A DNA stretch of 64,000 bases from Labilithrix sp. (lineage in GTDB: Bacteria; Myxococcota_A; Polyangia; Polyangiales; Polyangiaceae), in contig JAHBWC010000023.1 of the NCBI GenBank assembly GCA_019637225.1, positions 1 to 64,000 of the forward strand. The letters run 5' to 3'. Shown one piece after another: positions 31,508-40,628 of this stretch (position 1 is its first letter; each line of letters starts with the position of its first letter). Under the pieces are notes generated by a model. It worked only from the letters and a program-made list of their open reading frames with translations. It was not told the DNA's origin and searched no databases. The position numbers were made by a program, and so were the translations under genes.

Positions 31508-31583
31508 TGGAGCGGGACACGGGATTCGAACCCGCGACATCCAGCTTGGGAAGCTGGCACTCTACCAACTGAGTTAGTCCCGC
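31508..31583 (-). tRNA. tRNA-Gly (anticodon CCC)
   Basis: The minus strand folds into a full cloverleaf. The acceptor stem pairs GCGGGAC with GTCCCGC, the D arm contains 'CTCAGTTGGTAGAG', the anticodon stem CCAGC/GCTGG carries loop TTCCCAA (anticodon CCC at 31548-31550), and the T arm has GGTTCGAATCC. The 3' CCA is encoded (31508-31510). A strong promoter lies just upstream. tRNA-Gly genes are common integration sites, but I saw no copy of its 3' end in the accessory-looking region nearby. Confidence 0.97.
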
Positions 31584-31595
31584 GGAGCGATGCCG

Positions 31596-31624
31596 TTCGT
31601 AACGTCGGGCTGCCGCCATGTCAA
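31596..31624 (-). promoter_or_regulatory. Sigma70-type promoter of tRNA-Gly
   Basis: On the minus strand a perfect -35 box TTGACA (31619-31624) is followed after exactly 17 bases by TACGAA (31596-31601). Transcription would start near 31589, a few bases before the mature tRNA 5' end at 31583. This is the best promoter match in the window. Confidence 0.8.
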
Positions 31625-31638
31625 TGGAAGGAAAAGAA

Positions 31639-31679
31639 ACGGCCCGGGTCCACCACGTGAGGGCGTGTTCCCGGGCCGT
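31639..31679 (-). terminator. Intrinsic terminator on the minus strand
   Basis: A 10-base perfect stem (ACGGCCCGGG and its complement) with a 21-base loop is followed on the minus strand by a T-rich run (TTTCTTTTCCTT, 31628-31639). It sits directly upstream of the tRNA-Gly promoter and would stop a minus-strand transcript coming from beyond 31680. Which transcript that is remains open; the nearest minus-strand gene ends at 32198. Confidence 0.75.
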
Positions 31680-32197
31680 CCCGCTTCGATCTTTCGATCG
31701 ATCTCTGCGCGGCGCCGAGGGGGTCCTTCATCTGACTCCCGCGGCGTCGGCCCTCGCTTTCCAGGGGCCGCGACGTGTCGCCGAGCGGACGCGTTCACGT
31801 CTCGCGGGGCGACGACGACCGTGCGCTTCGTCAGCGCGCGTCGTTACGTCTGCTCTCCCGGATGAGAGCCACTACGTTCATGCATGTTGTCGTTCCTCCT
31901 CCGGACGTGCCGGCGCCCGCGGGCCCAGCGGACGAGCCGCCGCCTCGCGCGGACGTTTCCTTCTGGGGAGTCGTGATGCGGTTCAGCAACGTGACTCCTG
32001 GGACCGTGCCGTGCTCGCGGAGGTGATCCCCCGCCGGACCAATCCGGGACGTCGTGCCCCAGCGCGGCGTGTCATCAGAGTCTAACACCGAAGCTCCGAT
32101 GCAACAGGGGGGCGGACCGATTCGGTCACGCTCGTCAGGACGCATCACCGCCGCATCACGGCCGCGCGCGCGAAGCTCCGCCGTTGCGGCGTACGGC
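31680..32197. other. 518-base interval without a recognised gene
   Basis: No frame here looks convincingly coding. On the minus strand a very strong ribosome site (GGAGGAGGA, about 31894-31902) precedes a 13-codon frame (ATG 31885 to stop 31844) and a second short frame (ATG 31881 to stop 31831), and 165 bases further on comes the terminator at 31639-31679. This could be a leader-peptide or small-RNA unit; otherwise it is the long 3' tail of the lipoprotein gene at 32198. No repeats were seen. Confidence 0.4.
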
Positions 32198-32776
32198 TCA
32201 GCGCGGCGCGGACTTGAACGTCCCCGACACGTCGTAGTGCACCTCACACGGGAGCGTCTCGAAGTCGCCGCCGGCCGTCGTGAGCTGGTCCGAGCAGTCC
32301 GAGCCGGACGTGGGCGCGAACGTGAAGACGAGGCCCCCGCCGAAGCTCGTCGCCAGCGACGGATCGCTCGTCGGCTGCGCATCCGCGCCGCGCAGCGTCA
32401 GCGCCAGGACGTCGGTGCGCGCGATGGCGCACGCGTCGCGCTTCGTGCGCGCGTCGGCGGCCCGGACCTCCTCGACGATTTCCGCCTCGAGCTGTGCTCG
32501 GGCTGCCCCGTCCACGCGCCCCTCGATCGGCGCGCCGCCCTGGATCCAGTAGAGCGTCGAGCCGTCGTGGTTCAGCCGCACGTCGAACTCCCACGGGTTC
32601 GGCGTCGCGCCGCACGACGTGTGCGTGAGCGCTGCCGTGACGTGGAACGTGCCGAGCTTCGTGCCGGGGCTGTACGGGTCCTTGCCCGAGCACGCGGCCA
32701 CGAGGGAGAGCACGAAGAGGCCGGCGCCGAGCCGGCGGGGCGAGCGGGAAGAGACGATCCAACGCGTCGAGCTCAT
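32198..32776 (-). CDS. Lipoprotein of unknown function
   Basis: The 192-residue protein has a signal peptide with lipobox 'LSLVAAC' (Cys near residue 27) and a mature part with several Cys ('HTSCGATPNPWEF', 'GSDCSDQL', 'TLPCEVHYDVSG') that may form disulfides. Strand-like segments ('STLYWIQGGAPIEGRV', 'GGLVFTFAP') suggest a beta-sandwich. I do not recognise the family. The start is ATG 32776; longer frames overlap the divergent gene region. It is divergent from the membrane protein at 32836 across 59 bases. Confidence 0.78.
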   Translation of the reverse strand: MSSTRWIVSSRSPRRLGAGLFVLSLVAACSGKDPYSPGTKLGTFHVTAALTHTSCGATPNPWEFDVRLNHDGSTLYWIQGGAPIEGRVDGAARAQLEAEIVEEVRAADARTKRDACAIARTDVLALTLRGADAQPTSDPSLATSFGGGLVFTFAPTSGSDCSDQLTTAGGDFETLPCEVHYDVSGTFKSAPR

Positions 32777-32835
32777 CGGCTTCACGTCGTGGTATCCAAT
32801 CGGGACCCGCGAGGCCAAGTTCGGAGGTCGACGTC

Positions 32836-33621
32836 GTGACTGCCTGGGACATCCGCGCGCTGCTCCGCGCGCTCGGCGCCGCGCTCCTCGGCCTCCTGGT
32901 CGTGTGGCTCGTCACGGCCGCGAGCGACGAGGGGCAGCTCACGGTGGGCGCGCGCGCGGGTCGAACGCTGCCGGTCGCGCCGCTCTGCAGCGCGGTCGGG
33001 GCGGCGCTCGCGCTCGGCACGGCGCGCGTGGCGCAGGAGGCGCGCGCGCTCGAGGCGCTCGGTCGATCGCCCGCCGTGACGAGCCGGGCCGCGGCGCTCG
33101 GCGCGGCGCTGCCCTCGGTGCTCGTCGGCCTCGCCATCCTCGCGATCCCGAGCGTCGACGTCGCGGCGTTCTATCCTCGGGCGGCGATCGGCGAGACCTT
33201 CGTGCTCGCCGACGACGGCACCTTCGTCAGCCCGAGCCTCGGCGTCCGCGTCGACGCCGACGGTGAGGCGCACGCGCTCGACGGTGAGGCGCACGCGCTC
33301 GTCGAGGACGAAGGCCTGCCGCCGGGCGCGCGCCTCACCGCGGCGGCCGCGACAGCGCTCGCGGGCGTCGGTCTTTCGCTCGTGGCCGCCCGCGCGGCGC
33401 TCCGGCGGAGCCTCCTCGATCGGCGCGCCCGCCGGCGGCTGCGCGTGGTCGCGCTTGGCGAAGCGCTCGGCTGCGCGATCCTCACGCTGGTCGCCTTCCA
33501 GGCCGCCGCGGCCCGCGCCGCGCCGGCCGCGCTTGCGGTGATGCCGCCCCTCGCGCTACTCGCCGCCGGCCTGGCGCGCATGCGCTACGGACAGGAGGGC
33601 GCGTGGCAGAAGAGGTGGTGA
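32836..33621 (+). CDS. Multi-pass membrane protein of unknown function
   Basis: The 261-residue protein has about five hydrophobic helices (near residues 8-28, 45-62, 85-108, 160-185 and 205-245) and an extracytoplasmic loop (about 110-155) that contains a perfect in-frame duplication of seven residues (GEAHALD twice). No family is recognised. It starts with GTG 32836 and overlaps the isoaspartyl-peptidase gene by 19 bases, so the two are coupled. Confidence 0.7.
   Translation: MTAWDIRALLRALGAALLGLLVVWLVTAASDEGQLTVGARAGRTLPVAPLCSAVGAALALGTARVAQEARALEALGRSPAVTSRAAALGAALPSVLVGLAILAIPSVDVAAFYPRAAIGETFVLADDGTFVSPSLGVRVDADGEAHALDGEAHALVEDEGLPPGARLTAAAATALAGVGLSLVAARAALRRSLLDRRARRRLRVVALGEALGCAILTLVAFQAAAARAAPAALAVMPPLALLAAGLARMRYGQEGAWQKRW
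33259..33300 (+). repeat. 21-base exact tandem duplication inside a gene
   Basis: Two identical 21-base units (33259-33279 and 33280-33300) add seven residues to the extracytoplasmic loop of the membrane protein without breaking the frame. The exact identity points to a recent event. Confidence 0.9.
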
Positions 33622-34523
33622 CCGCGAGCTGGGCGTACGGACCGAGCACCTGGTCGATCCTCGTGCACGGAGGCGCTGGCGACGTCGCGGCCGAGCGGCT
33701 GCCGCTGCACGTCGCGGGATGCGAGCGCGCCGTGGCGGCCGGCGCCGCGGTCCTCGCGGCCGGCGGGAGCGCGCTCGACGCCGTCCAGCGCGCCGTCGAG
33801 GTGCTCGAGGACGATCCGTGCTTCAACGCCGGCACCGGCGCCTGCCTCAACGCGGACGGGGCGATCGAGCTCGACGCGTCGCTCATGGACGGGACGACGC
33901 TCCGCGCCGGCGGCGTCTGCGCGCTCGAGCCGTTCAAGAACCCGATCGCCATCGCGCGTCGCGTGATGGACGAGTCGCCGCACGTCTTGCTCGCGGCCGA
34001 GGGCGCCGCGCGGTTCGCGATCGAGCGCGGCTTTCAGCGCGCCGCGCCGGAGTCGATGATCACGGAGCTCGCGCGCGCCAAGCTCGAGGCCGCGCGCGCC
34101 AAGCACACGACCGAGGGCTGGGCCGGCGGGACCGTCGGCGCGGTCGCGCGCGACGCGAACGGGCGCGTCGCGGCCGCGACGAGCACGGGCGGCGTGGTGA
34201 ACAAGCTCGCCGGGCGGGTAGGGGACTCGCCGATCGTCGGCGCCGGCACCTACGCCGACGACACGGCCGCCGCGTGCTCGACGACGGGCCACGGCGAAGC
34301 CATGATCCGCGTCTGCCTCGCCAAGACGGCGATCGACGCCGTGCGCGCGACGAGCGCGGAGTCCGCCGCGCGCGGGTCGCTCGCCATGATGCACGCGCGG
34401 ACGGGCGGCACCGGAGGCGCGATCCTCGCTGCGCGAGACGGATCGCTCGGCCTCGCGCGGACGACGCGCACCATGAGCTGGGCCGCGGCGGCGAACGACG
34501 GCACGCGCGCCTCGGGCGCGTAA
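33603..34523 (+). CDS. Isoaspartyl peptidase / L-asparaginase (Ntn hydrolase)
   Basis: The 306-residue protein belongs to the plant-type asparaginase family, which cleaves itself before a Thr to form the active enzyme and hydrolyses isoaspartyl dipeptides or asparagine. The autoproteolysis site is 'EGWAGGTVGAVARD' with nucleophile T177; 'ILVHGGAGD', 'CFNAGTGACLNADGAIELDA' and 'ARTGGTGGAIL' are family motifs. No signal peptide is seen, so it is cytosolic. The GTG at 33603 lies inside the preceding membrane-protein gene; a GTG at 33615 is an alternative. Confidence 0.93.
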   Translation: MAEEVVTASWAYGPSTWSILVHGGAGDVAAERLPLHVAGCERAVAAGAAVLAAGGSALDAVQRAVEVLEDDPCFNAGTGACLNADGAIELDASLMDGTTLRAGGVCALEPFKNPIAIARRVMDESPHVLLAAEGAARFAIERGFQRAAPESMITELARAKLEAARAKHTTEGWAGGTVGAVARDANGRVAAATSTGGVVNKLAGRVGDSPIVGAGTYADDTAAACSTTGHGEAMIRVCLAKTAIDAVRATSAESAARGSLAMMHARTGGTGGAILAARDGSLGLARTTRTMSWAAAANDGTRASGA

Positions 34524-35001
34524 GGGCCTCGAAAACTCAGCCGCGACGTGACATGCTCGAGGGACGAACCCCTCGAGAGAAGCGAAAGCGAAGCTGGTCG
34601 AGAGCGCCGAGCGCTACTCGCTCTTCTCGCCACCCTTGCGGTCGATCGCGTCCTGCAGTCCACAACGCACACGCGTTGCGCGCTTGATACGCTTCTTCTT
34701 GAGCGGCGTGGTGAGCCACTCGTGACGCTTCCTCATGCTCCAGATCGCGCGGTTCGCCATAGGGGCGCGCAAAATGGCGGAAAGAGCCTCGCGACGCAAG
34801 CGGAGCCGACCTCCCTCGCGGTTTTTCTGGACGTTTCGCGCCGGGGCGTCGTTCCAGTCACAACGGAAGGGTCCGCCACCGGATCGAAGACGAGCGGGGG
34901 TCTGAGGCTCCGACGATCCAGGACGCTTCTACGACATCGCTGAATTTACTGAACAATTGACCGCTGACGCGTTGGAGTGAGTGTTGCACTTACATGTTCG
35001 C
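34524..35001. other. 478-base intergenic region
   Basis: This interval separates the asparaginase gene from the trypsin-like gene. It contains one plausible small minus-strand gene (34614-34760, listed separately). The right end (34940-34965) is AT-rich with the palindrome CAATTG and probably holds the promoter of the downstream gene; I could not fix its hexamers. The remaining plus-strand frame is an antisense shadow. Confidence 0.45.
34614..34760 (-). CDS. Candidate small basic protein
   Basis: A 48-codon frame encodes a strongly basic protein ('MANRAIWSMRKRHEW', 'LKKKRIKRATRVRCG', end 'RKGGEKSE'). Most codons end in G or C, as in real genes here. Upstream on the minus strand TTGCGT and CATTTT are spaced by 17 bases and would start transcription within about 10 bases of the ATG, giving a nearly leaderless mRNA; no ribosome site is present. 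The composition suggests nucleic-acid or ribosome binding. It may be spurious. Confidence 0.4.
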   Translation of the reverse strand: MANRAIWSMRKRHEWLTTPLKKKRIKRATRVRCGLQDAIDRKGGEKSE

Positions 35002-36423
35002 ATGGTGACGGGGCAGCTTGGACGATTCGCTTTCATCCTCGGACTCGCGGTCTCCGCGGGCGCCGCGGGGTGCTTTCTCGCGGACGAGGAGACCGAAGAC
35101 TCGCGCGGCGAGGTCGTCGGCGCCGGTGACACGTCGGCGGTCCTCCGGAGCACGCTGATCCTCGACACCGGCTGCACGGCGGCCAAGGTCGGACCGCGCC
35201 ACCTCCTGACGGCCGCGCGCTGCGTGGTCGGCAAGCCCGAGCTCGCGCCGGGCAAGACCATCACGTTCAAGGCCGCGAGCCAGCTCCGCACGATCGTCGC
35301 CGACGACGAGGCCCCCGTCCTCGAGGCCGACGACGCCGGCGCCGCCGACGACGAGGCCGACGAGACCGAGGCCGACGGCGGAGCCGCCGACGAGACCGAG
35401 GCCGACGCGGCCGCGCCGAAGAAGACCAACGCGAGCGATCGCGAGGCCACGATCGAGGAGATCGAGGTCCACCCGTCGTTCACCGCGAAGTGCCAGGACG
35501 ATCTCTGCGCGTTCGGCGCCATCGGCGCGAGCGACGCGAAGGACATCGCCGTCATCATCCTCGACGCGGACCTCGAGACCGTCCCGACGATCCCGATCGA
35601 TCTCGACACCGTCGGTCAGAGCGACACGCTGCTCGCGGTCGGCTCGGGCTGCGCGACGTTCGACGGCGAGGCCACCGGGGTGAAGACCTACAAGACGATG
35701 GCCGTCCCGCCGAAGACGGTGAACCACCCGGGGAGCCCGTACATCGAGGATCCCGCGCTCGTCACGCGTCTCGGCGCGGGCTACGTGGTCACGCCGGGCT
35801 TCGGCTGGCGCGCGGGAGAGCCGCGCATCTGCAAGACGGACATCGGCGCCCCGCTCTTCCGCGGCGGTCAGGCGGCGGTCTCCGGCGTCACCTCGAACTT
35901 CACGACCTTCGGGCAGGCCGACGAGATCGCGCCGGTCACGCTGCATCACGCGAAGGTCGACACGGCCTCGAAGGTCGGCACCTGGCTCGCGACGCTCGGC
36001 GTCGAGACCACGCACTCGTGCAGTGAGATGACCGGCGGCTGCGTGAAGAAGGGCTACGACGGCGGCGTCCCCGGCACCCAGGCCGCCCCGAAGACCGACG
36101 ACGGGACCGAGGGCGGCGACGCCGGCGAGCTCGTCGATCCGCCGGGCGACGACGAGGACGACGCCGGCCCCGTGAGCACCGATCTTCCGGATCAGGGCGA
36201 GGAAGCGCCGCTCCCCGAGTCGAGCGAAGACGAGTACCAGCGCGAGAACACGAACGACTACGACGACTGGGACGCGGGCCCGAAGAAGAAGAAGAAGAAG
36301 AAGAAGAAGGCCTCGGGCTGCAGCGCCGCTCCCGGCTCGATGCCCGCGGGCTCCGACGGGATCGTCCTCGTCGTCGGCCTCGCGCTCGCCGGCGCCGTCG
36401 CGCGCCGCCGCCGCGCGGGCTGA
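35002..36423 (+). CDS. Trypsin-fold lipoprotein with MYXO-CTERM-like tail, catalytic His and Ser lost
   Basis: The 473-residue protein starts with a lipoprotein-type signal ('VSAGAAGCFLAD') followed by an S1 peptidase-like domain (about 35-335). The His motif T-A-A-H-C reads 'LTAARCV' (R73) and the Ser motif G-D-S-G-G-P reads 'KTDIGAPLF' (I281); only the Asp (D181, 'KDIAVII') remains. So it is probably a pseudoprotease. An acidic repeat insert lies at about 100-135. The tail has nine Lys, then 'ASGCSAAPG', a hydrophobic helix and 'ARRRRAG', the layout of MYXO-CTERM sorting signals. GGAG at 34974 could also support a GTG/TTG start at 34981/34984. Confidence 0.8.
   Translation: MVTGQLGRFAFILGLAVSAGAAGCFLADEETEDSRGEVVGAGDTSAVLRSTLILDTGCTAAKVGPRHLLTAARCVVGKPELAPGKTITFKAASQLRTIVADDEAPVLEADDAGAADDEADETEADGGAADETEADAAAPKKTNASDREATIEEIEVHPSFTAKCQDDLCAFGAIGASDAKDIAVIILDADLETVPTIPIDLDTVGQSDTLLAVGSGCATFDGEATGVKTYKTMAVPPKTVNHPGSPYIEDPALVTRLGAGYVVTPGFGWRAGEPRICKTDIGAPLFRGGQAAVSGVTSNFTTFGQADEIAPVTLHHAKVDTASKVGTWLATLGVETTHSCSEMTGGCVKKGYDGGVPGTQAAPKTDDGTEGGDAGELVDPPGDDEDDAGPVSTDLPDQGEEAPLPESSEDEYQRENTNDYDDWDAGPKKKKKKKKKASGCSAAPGSMPAGSDGIVLVVGLALAGAVARRRRAG
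35356..35407 (+). repeat. Imperfect 30-base duplication in the acidic insert
   Basis: A 22-base sequence at 35356-35377 recurs exactly at 35386-35407, encoding the repeated acidic motif ADETEAD in the pseudoprotease. It disrupts the region between the His-position and Asp-position segments of the S1-like domain. Confidence 0.75.
36283..36309 (+). repeat. (AAG)9 trinucleotide repeat encoding nine lysines
   Basis: Nine AAG codons in a row precede the C-terminal sorting-like signal of the trypsin-fold protein. The run is uniform and could vary in length by slippage; changes of whole triplets would keep the frame. Confidence 0.95.
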
Positions 36424-36431
36424 GGCCCGGC

Positions 36432-36734
36432 TCAGTCCGGCGTCGCGACCAGACGGACCTCGAGGCGAACGGGCCCCGCGCCCTCTTTCGCCTCGACGAC
36501 CTTGTCCCACGGCAGGTAGCCCGGCGCCTCGACGGTCACGTGGTGCGTGCCGACGGGGAGGGCGACGCCTCGCGCCGCGACGGTGTCGAGGCGGCCGACG
36601 AAGATGTCGTCGATCGTGACCGAGGCGTTCGCGGGCGAGCCCACCATGCGCATCGAGACCGTCTTCGGCTCCGCCGGCGGTCCACACGCGAGCGCGGCGA
36701 GCGAGAGCCCGACGGCGAAGGTGAGCGTCCTCAC
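36432..36734 (-). CDS. PEGA-domain lipoprotein
   Basis: The 100-residue protein has a lipoprotein signal ('LSLAALACG') and one PEGA domain ('GSPANASVTIDDIFVG' through 'LPVGTHHVTVEAPGYLPW'), a small beta fold found in envelope and S-layer-type proteins. It starts 7 bases after the guaA stop on the same strand, so it may ride on that transcript. The function is unknown. Confidence 0.88.
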   Translation of the reverse strand: MRTLTFAVGLSLAALACGPPAEPKTVSMRMVGSPANASVTIDDIFVGRLDTVAARGVALPVGTHHVTVEAPGYLPWDKVVEAKEGAGPVRLEVRLVATPD

Positions 36735-36741
36735 GACGCGA

Positions 36742-38289
36742 TCACTCCCACTCGATCGTCGCGGGCGGCTTCGACGAGATGTCGTAGACGACGCGGTTGA
36801 TGCCGCGCACCTCGTTGATGATGCGGTTCGACATCCGGCCGAGCACCTCGTACGGGATCGGAGCCCAGTCGGCGGTCATCCCGTCGAGCGACCGGACGGC
36901 GCGGATCGCGCAGGTCTCCTCGTACGTGCGGTGATCGCCCATGACGCCGACGCTGCGCACGGGCAGGAGCACGCAGAAGCTCTGCCAGACCTGATCGTAG
37001 AGGCCCGCGCCGCGGATCTCCTCGCTGACGATGTGGTCGGCGGCGCGCAGCACCTCGAGGCGCTCGGGGGTGACCTCGCCGAGGCAGCGGATGGCGAGGC
37101 CGGGGCCGGGGAAGGGCTGACGGTAGAGGATGTCGCGCGGCATCCCGAGGGCTTCGCCGCACGCGCGCACCTCGTCCTTGAACAGCTCGCGGAGCGGCTC
37201 GATGAGCTTGAGCTTCATCCGCTCGGGGAGACCGCCGACGTTGTGGTGGCTCTTGATGACCGCGCTCGGCCCCTTGAACGAGACGCTCTCGATCACGTCC
37301 GGGTAGAGCGTGCCCTGCACGAGGTGAGCTGCGTTCTTTACCTTCGCCGCCTCCTCGTCGAAGACGTCGATGAAGACCTTGCCGATGATCTTGCGCTTCT
37401 GCTCGGGATCGGTGACGCCCTTCAGCGCCGAGAGGAAGCGCTCGCGCGCGTCGACCGGGACGAGGTTCAGGTGGAAGGTCTCGCGGAAGGTGCTCACCAC
37501 CTGCTCGAACTCGCCCTGCCGGAGCACGCCGTTATCGACGAAGATGCAGGTGAGCCGATCGCCGAGCGCCTTGTGGCAGAGGATGGCCGCGACCGACGAG
37601 TCGACGCCGCCGGAGAGGCCGCAGATCGCGTGCTCGTCGTCCTTCACCCGCTCGCGGACGAGGCGGATGGCTTCGTCGGTGAACGAGCCGGGCGTCCACG
37701 TCGGCTCGAGGCCGGCGACCTCGAAGAGGAACGACGCGAGCACGTCGGTGCCGCGCGGCGTGTGCACGACCTCCGGATGGAACTGGACGCCGTACATGCG
37801 CGTCTCGGGGTTCGCGACGGCGCAGAAGGGCGTGTTGCCGGAGAGGCCGATCGTCGAGAAGCCGGGGGGCATGCTCGCGACGCGATCGCCGTGGCTCATC
37901 CAGACGTCGAGGCTCTCGCGGCGCGCGAAGCGGTGGAAGATGCCGTCGGGCGCCTCGACGGTGACCTGGGCGAGCCCGAACTCGCGCTTGTTGGCGTGCT
38001 CGACCTTGCCGCCGAGCAGGTGAGCCATGAGCTGCATGCCGTAGCAGATGCCGAGGATCGGGACGCCGAGCTCGAAGATGCGCTTGTCGACGCTCGGGGC
38101 GCCCTCCTCGTAGACGCTCGACGGGCCGCCCGAGAGGATGATGGCGCGTGGGTTCTTCGCGCGGACGTCGTCGAAGGACGTCGTGCAAGGGTGGATCTCG
38201 CAGTAGACCTTGCTCTCGCGGACGCGCCTGGCGATGAGCTGGGTCGTCTGAGAGCCGAAGTCGAGAATGAGGACGAGATCCTTCGTCAT
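36742..38289 (-). CDS. guaA: GMP synthase (glutamine-hydrolysing)
   Basis: The 515-residue enzyme converts XMP to GMP using glutamine and ATP. The class I amidotransferase half has nucleophile C82 in '[11 protein letters not shown]' and the His/Glu pair in '[10 protein letters not shown]'. The ATP pyrophosphatase half has the P-loop '[12 protein letters not shown]', and the dimerisation domain ends with the family terminus 'PPATIEWE'. The length and all motifs are standard. ATG 38289 starts at the usual position; the upstream extension is not conserved. Confidence 0.98.
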   Translation of the reverse strand: MTKDLVLILDFGSQTTQLIARRVRESKVYCEIHPCTTSFDDVRAKNPRAIILSGGPSSVYEEGAPSVDKRIFELGVPILGICYGMQLMAHLLGGKVEHANKREFGLAQVTVEAPDGIFHRFARRESLDVWMSHGDRVASMPPGFSTIGLSGNTPFCAVANPETRMYGVQFHPEVVHTPRGTDVLASFLFEVAGLEPTWTPGSFTDEAIRLVRERVKDDEHAICGLSGGVDSSVAAILCHKALGDRLTCIFVDNGVLRQGEFEQVVSTFRETFHLNLVPVDARERFLSALKGVTDPEQKRKIIGKVFIDVFDEEAAKVKNAAHLVQGTLYPDVIESVSFKGPSAVIKSHHNVGGLPERMKLKLIEPLRELFKDEVRACGEALGMPRDILYRQPFPGPGLAIRCLGEVTPERLEVLRAADHIVSEEIRGAGLYDQVWQSFCVLLPVRSVGVMGDHRTYEETCAIRAVRSLDGMTADWAPIPYEVLGRMSNRIINEVRGINRVVYDISSKPPATIEWE

Positions 38290-38374
38290 GGTGAGCTCCG
38301 TGGCGCGGACGACTACCACGCGGCACGCCACGGCAAAAGCGTCAGCCGAGCGCGACGTGCGCGAGCAGAAGCCT

Positions 38375-40456
38375 TCAGCCCCCGAGGAGGCCGCGGAGCG
38401 CTTGCGGCGGGCGCGTCGGCGTCCGCACGGCGCCCACCGGACTGAGCGCGAGCATGAGAAAGAGCATCAGGCTCGCGAGCGCCGCGAAGCGCACGGCCTC
38501 GCCGCGCGAGTAGGGATCGACCCACGCCGCGCGGGCCCGCGCGAGGGCGCCGAGGCCGAGCGCGAGCGGGGCAACCGGGGCGACGGCGGTGGAGAGGCCG
38601 GCCATCGAGTGCGGGACGCCGAGCTCGGCGGCCTCGCTCGCGGCGAACGTGACGATGATCATCACGATGCCGTAGAGGACGCTCCCCGCGGACGCGAGGT
38701 AGAGCCAGCGGTTCCGCTCGCCGAGCATGCTCCGCGCGCAGAGCGCGGCGGCGGAGACGAGGGCGACGACGGCCATCGCGCCGCTCGCGAGCGTCGAGTC
38801 TCCGCGAAGCGCGCGGCCGATGGGCAGGCCGAACGCGGGGACGACGAGCACGGCGGCGAAGGCGGCGATCGCGGGGACCGCGACGGCTCCGACGAACTTG
38901 GCGGTCTCGGCCGTCGACCACGCCGGGTTGCGCGAGGACGCGAACTCCTTCGCGAGCACGGCGGGCGGACGCGGCTTCGCCTGGGACGCGGGACCGGCGG
39001 CCTCGGGCGTGACGTCCGGCACCGCCGCTTCGCGCGGGAGCGGCGCGGGCGGGATGCTCGGCACGGCGCCGAACGCCCGCGGATCGAGCACGGGCGGCAG
39101 GGACGACGGCGCCGCGCCGCGCGTCGCGTCGTCTCCGCGCTTCGATGCAGGGGGCCACGAAGACGGGCGCGCCGCGAGATCGAGCGAGGCCGTCGCGCCG
39201 CTCTCCTCGGGCTCGAGCTCGCGGACGCCGGACGGATCGAGCAGGGCGAACAGCGGCGCGGCCGGCGCAGCCGCGATCGGGCGCTCCGCCGACGCCGGCG
39301 GGTCGGGGCTCGGGCGCCGCGCCTCGTTCGGCGAGGGCAGGGGGATGTCGAACTCGAGCGCGCCGAGCGAGGGCGGCGGCTCGCTGCCGGGCGAGCTCAG
39401 CGTGAGCAAGCCACCGCGGCGCGACGCGGGCGCGTGGGGAGCGTCGGGCTGATCGAGCGACGGGACACGGCGCGGCGGCTCGCGCTGATCGAGCGACGGG
39501 ATCTTCGCGCCGGACTCCGGCGCGCGCTGCGCGGGCATCTCGGCGAGCGTGTCCATGCGCGACGAGACGCGCGCGGCGCGGCCCGGCGAGCGAAGCTCGA
39601 GCATCCCTTCGTGGACCGCGCCGGCGTGCGGGTAACGCGCGAGGCGATCGCGCCTCGTGCAGCGTGCGATCAGCGCCTCGAGCGCGGCCGGCGCCTCGGG
39701 CGCCCGCTCGCGCAGCGGGGGCACGTCGCGCGTCTTGACCAGCTGGAGGACGGCGTTCGCGGTCTCGGCCTCGAAGGGCGTCTCGCCGACGATCATCTCG
39801 TAGAGGATGACGCCGAGCGCCCAGACGTCGGAGCGCGCGTCGACGTCCTGCTTGCTCACGATCTGCTCGGGCGCCATGTAGTGCGGCGTTCCGATGAGCA
39901 TCCGCACCTCCTTGGCCGACCGCTCCGCGATGGTCGGAAAGAGGCACGCGCCGAAGTCGAGCACCTTCGGCGTGATCTTGTTGCGGTCGCGCGCGAGGAA
40001 GATGTTCGCGGGCTTCAGGTCGCGATGGACGACGGTCGCGGCGTGCGCGGCGGCGACGGCGTCCGCCACCGGGATCATGATCTCGAGCGCCTCTTCGCAC
40101 GACAGCCGCCCGCCGCGGGTCCTCAGGTACCGCTCGAGGTCTTCACCGGCGAGGAGCTCCTGCACGATGAAGGGCGTGCCGTCGTCGTCGCGCGCGACGT
40201 CGAGGACGTCGACGACGTTCGAGTGACGGATCGCCGCGGCGGCGCGGGCTTCGCGGAGGAAGCGCAGGACGTCCTCCTCGATGTGGACGTACTCGGGGGA
40301 GAGGAGCTTGATGGCGACCTTGCGTCCGAGCGACACGTTCGTCGCGCGGTACACTTCGCCCATACCTCCGATCCCGAGACAGTCCTCGAGCAGGTATTTC
40401 CCTGCCAGGAAGTCTCCCTTGCGTTGCCCCTGACGTGCGACGGCACCTCGGCCCAC
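38375..40456 (-). CDS. Membrane-anchored Ser/Thr protein kinase
   Basis: The 693-residue protein has an N-terminal Hanks-type kinase domain (about 15-275) with glycine loop '[10 protein letters not shown]', the ATP-binding Lys in 'VAIKLLSPE', catalytic D146 in '[12 protein letters not shown]' and 'DFGACL'. A long Pro/Ala/Ser-rich linker (about 290-515) follows, then about six hydrophobic helices to the end ('[13 protein letters not shown]', '[13 protein letters not shown]', '[12 protein letters not shown]'). So the kinase is cytosolic and the C-terminus is a membrane domain rather than PASTA repeats. A TATACT -10-like box (40468-40473, minus) lies 12 bases before GTG 40456; no ribosome site is seen. 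Confidence 0.9.
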   Translation of the reverse strand: MGRGAVARQGQRKGDFLAGKYLLEDCLGIGGMGEVYRATNVSLGRKVAIKLLSPEYVHIEEDVLRFLREARAAAAIRHSNVVDVLDVARDDDGTPFIVQELLAGEDLERYLRTRGGRLSCEEALEIMIPVADAVAAAHAATVVHRDLKPANIFLARDRNKITPKVLDFGACLFPTIAERSAKEVRMLIGTPHYMAPEQIVSKQDVDARSDVWALGVILYEMIVGETPFEAETANAVLQLVKTRDVPPLRERAPEAPAALEALIARCTRRDRLARYPHAGAVHEGMLELRSPGRAARVSSRMDTLAEMPAQRAPESGAKIPSLDQREPPRRVPSLDQPDAPHAPASRRGGLLTLSSPGSEPPPSLGALEFDIPLPSPNEARRPSPDPPASAERPIAAAPAAPLFALLDPSGVRELEPEESGATASLDLAARPSSWPPASKRGDDATRGAAPSSLPPVLDPRAFGAVPSIPPAPLPREAAVPDVTPEAAGPASQAKPRPPAVLAKEFASSRNPAWSTAETAKFVGAVAVPAIAAFAAVLVVPAFGLPIGRALRGDSTLASGAMAVVALVSAAALCARSMLGERNRWLYLASAGSVLYGIVMIIVTFAASEAAELGVPHSMAGLSTAVAPVAPLALGLGALARARAAWVDPYSRGEAVRFAALASLMLFLMLALSPVGAVRTPTRPPQALRGLLGG

Positions 40457-40628
40457 GATAGGGGAAGAGTATAGGCCGGCTCGCCCCACCGACGCGGATC
40501 CTAAAGCGCGCCGGCGAACGATTTCGCCGAAACCGATCGGTGTGGCGTCCGCGTGGTCTCGCCCGCGGTTCGCGTGGGGCGGGTGCGGCGCCTGTGTCCG
40601 CGGACGCGAGTCCTCGGCGTGAAAGAGA

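Noticed and set aside
31508..31583. Attachment-site duplication at tRNA-Gly
   Set aside because: I looked for a second copy of the tRNA 3' end in 27-31.5 kb and saw none; no integrase gene is present either.
34548..34943. Plus-strand frame of 131 codons between the asparaginase and trypsin-like genes
   Set aside because: No motif, poor coding character, and no ribosome site; the opposite strand holds the better small-gene candidate.
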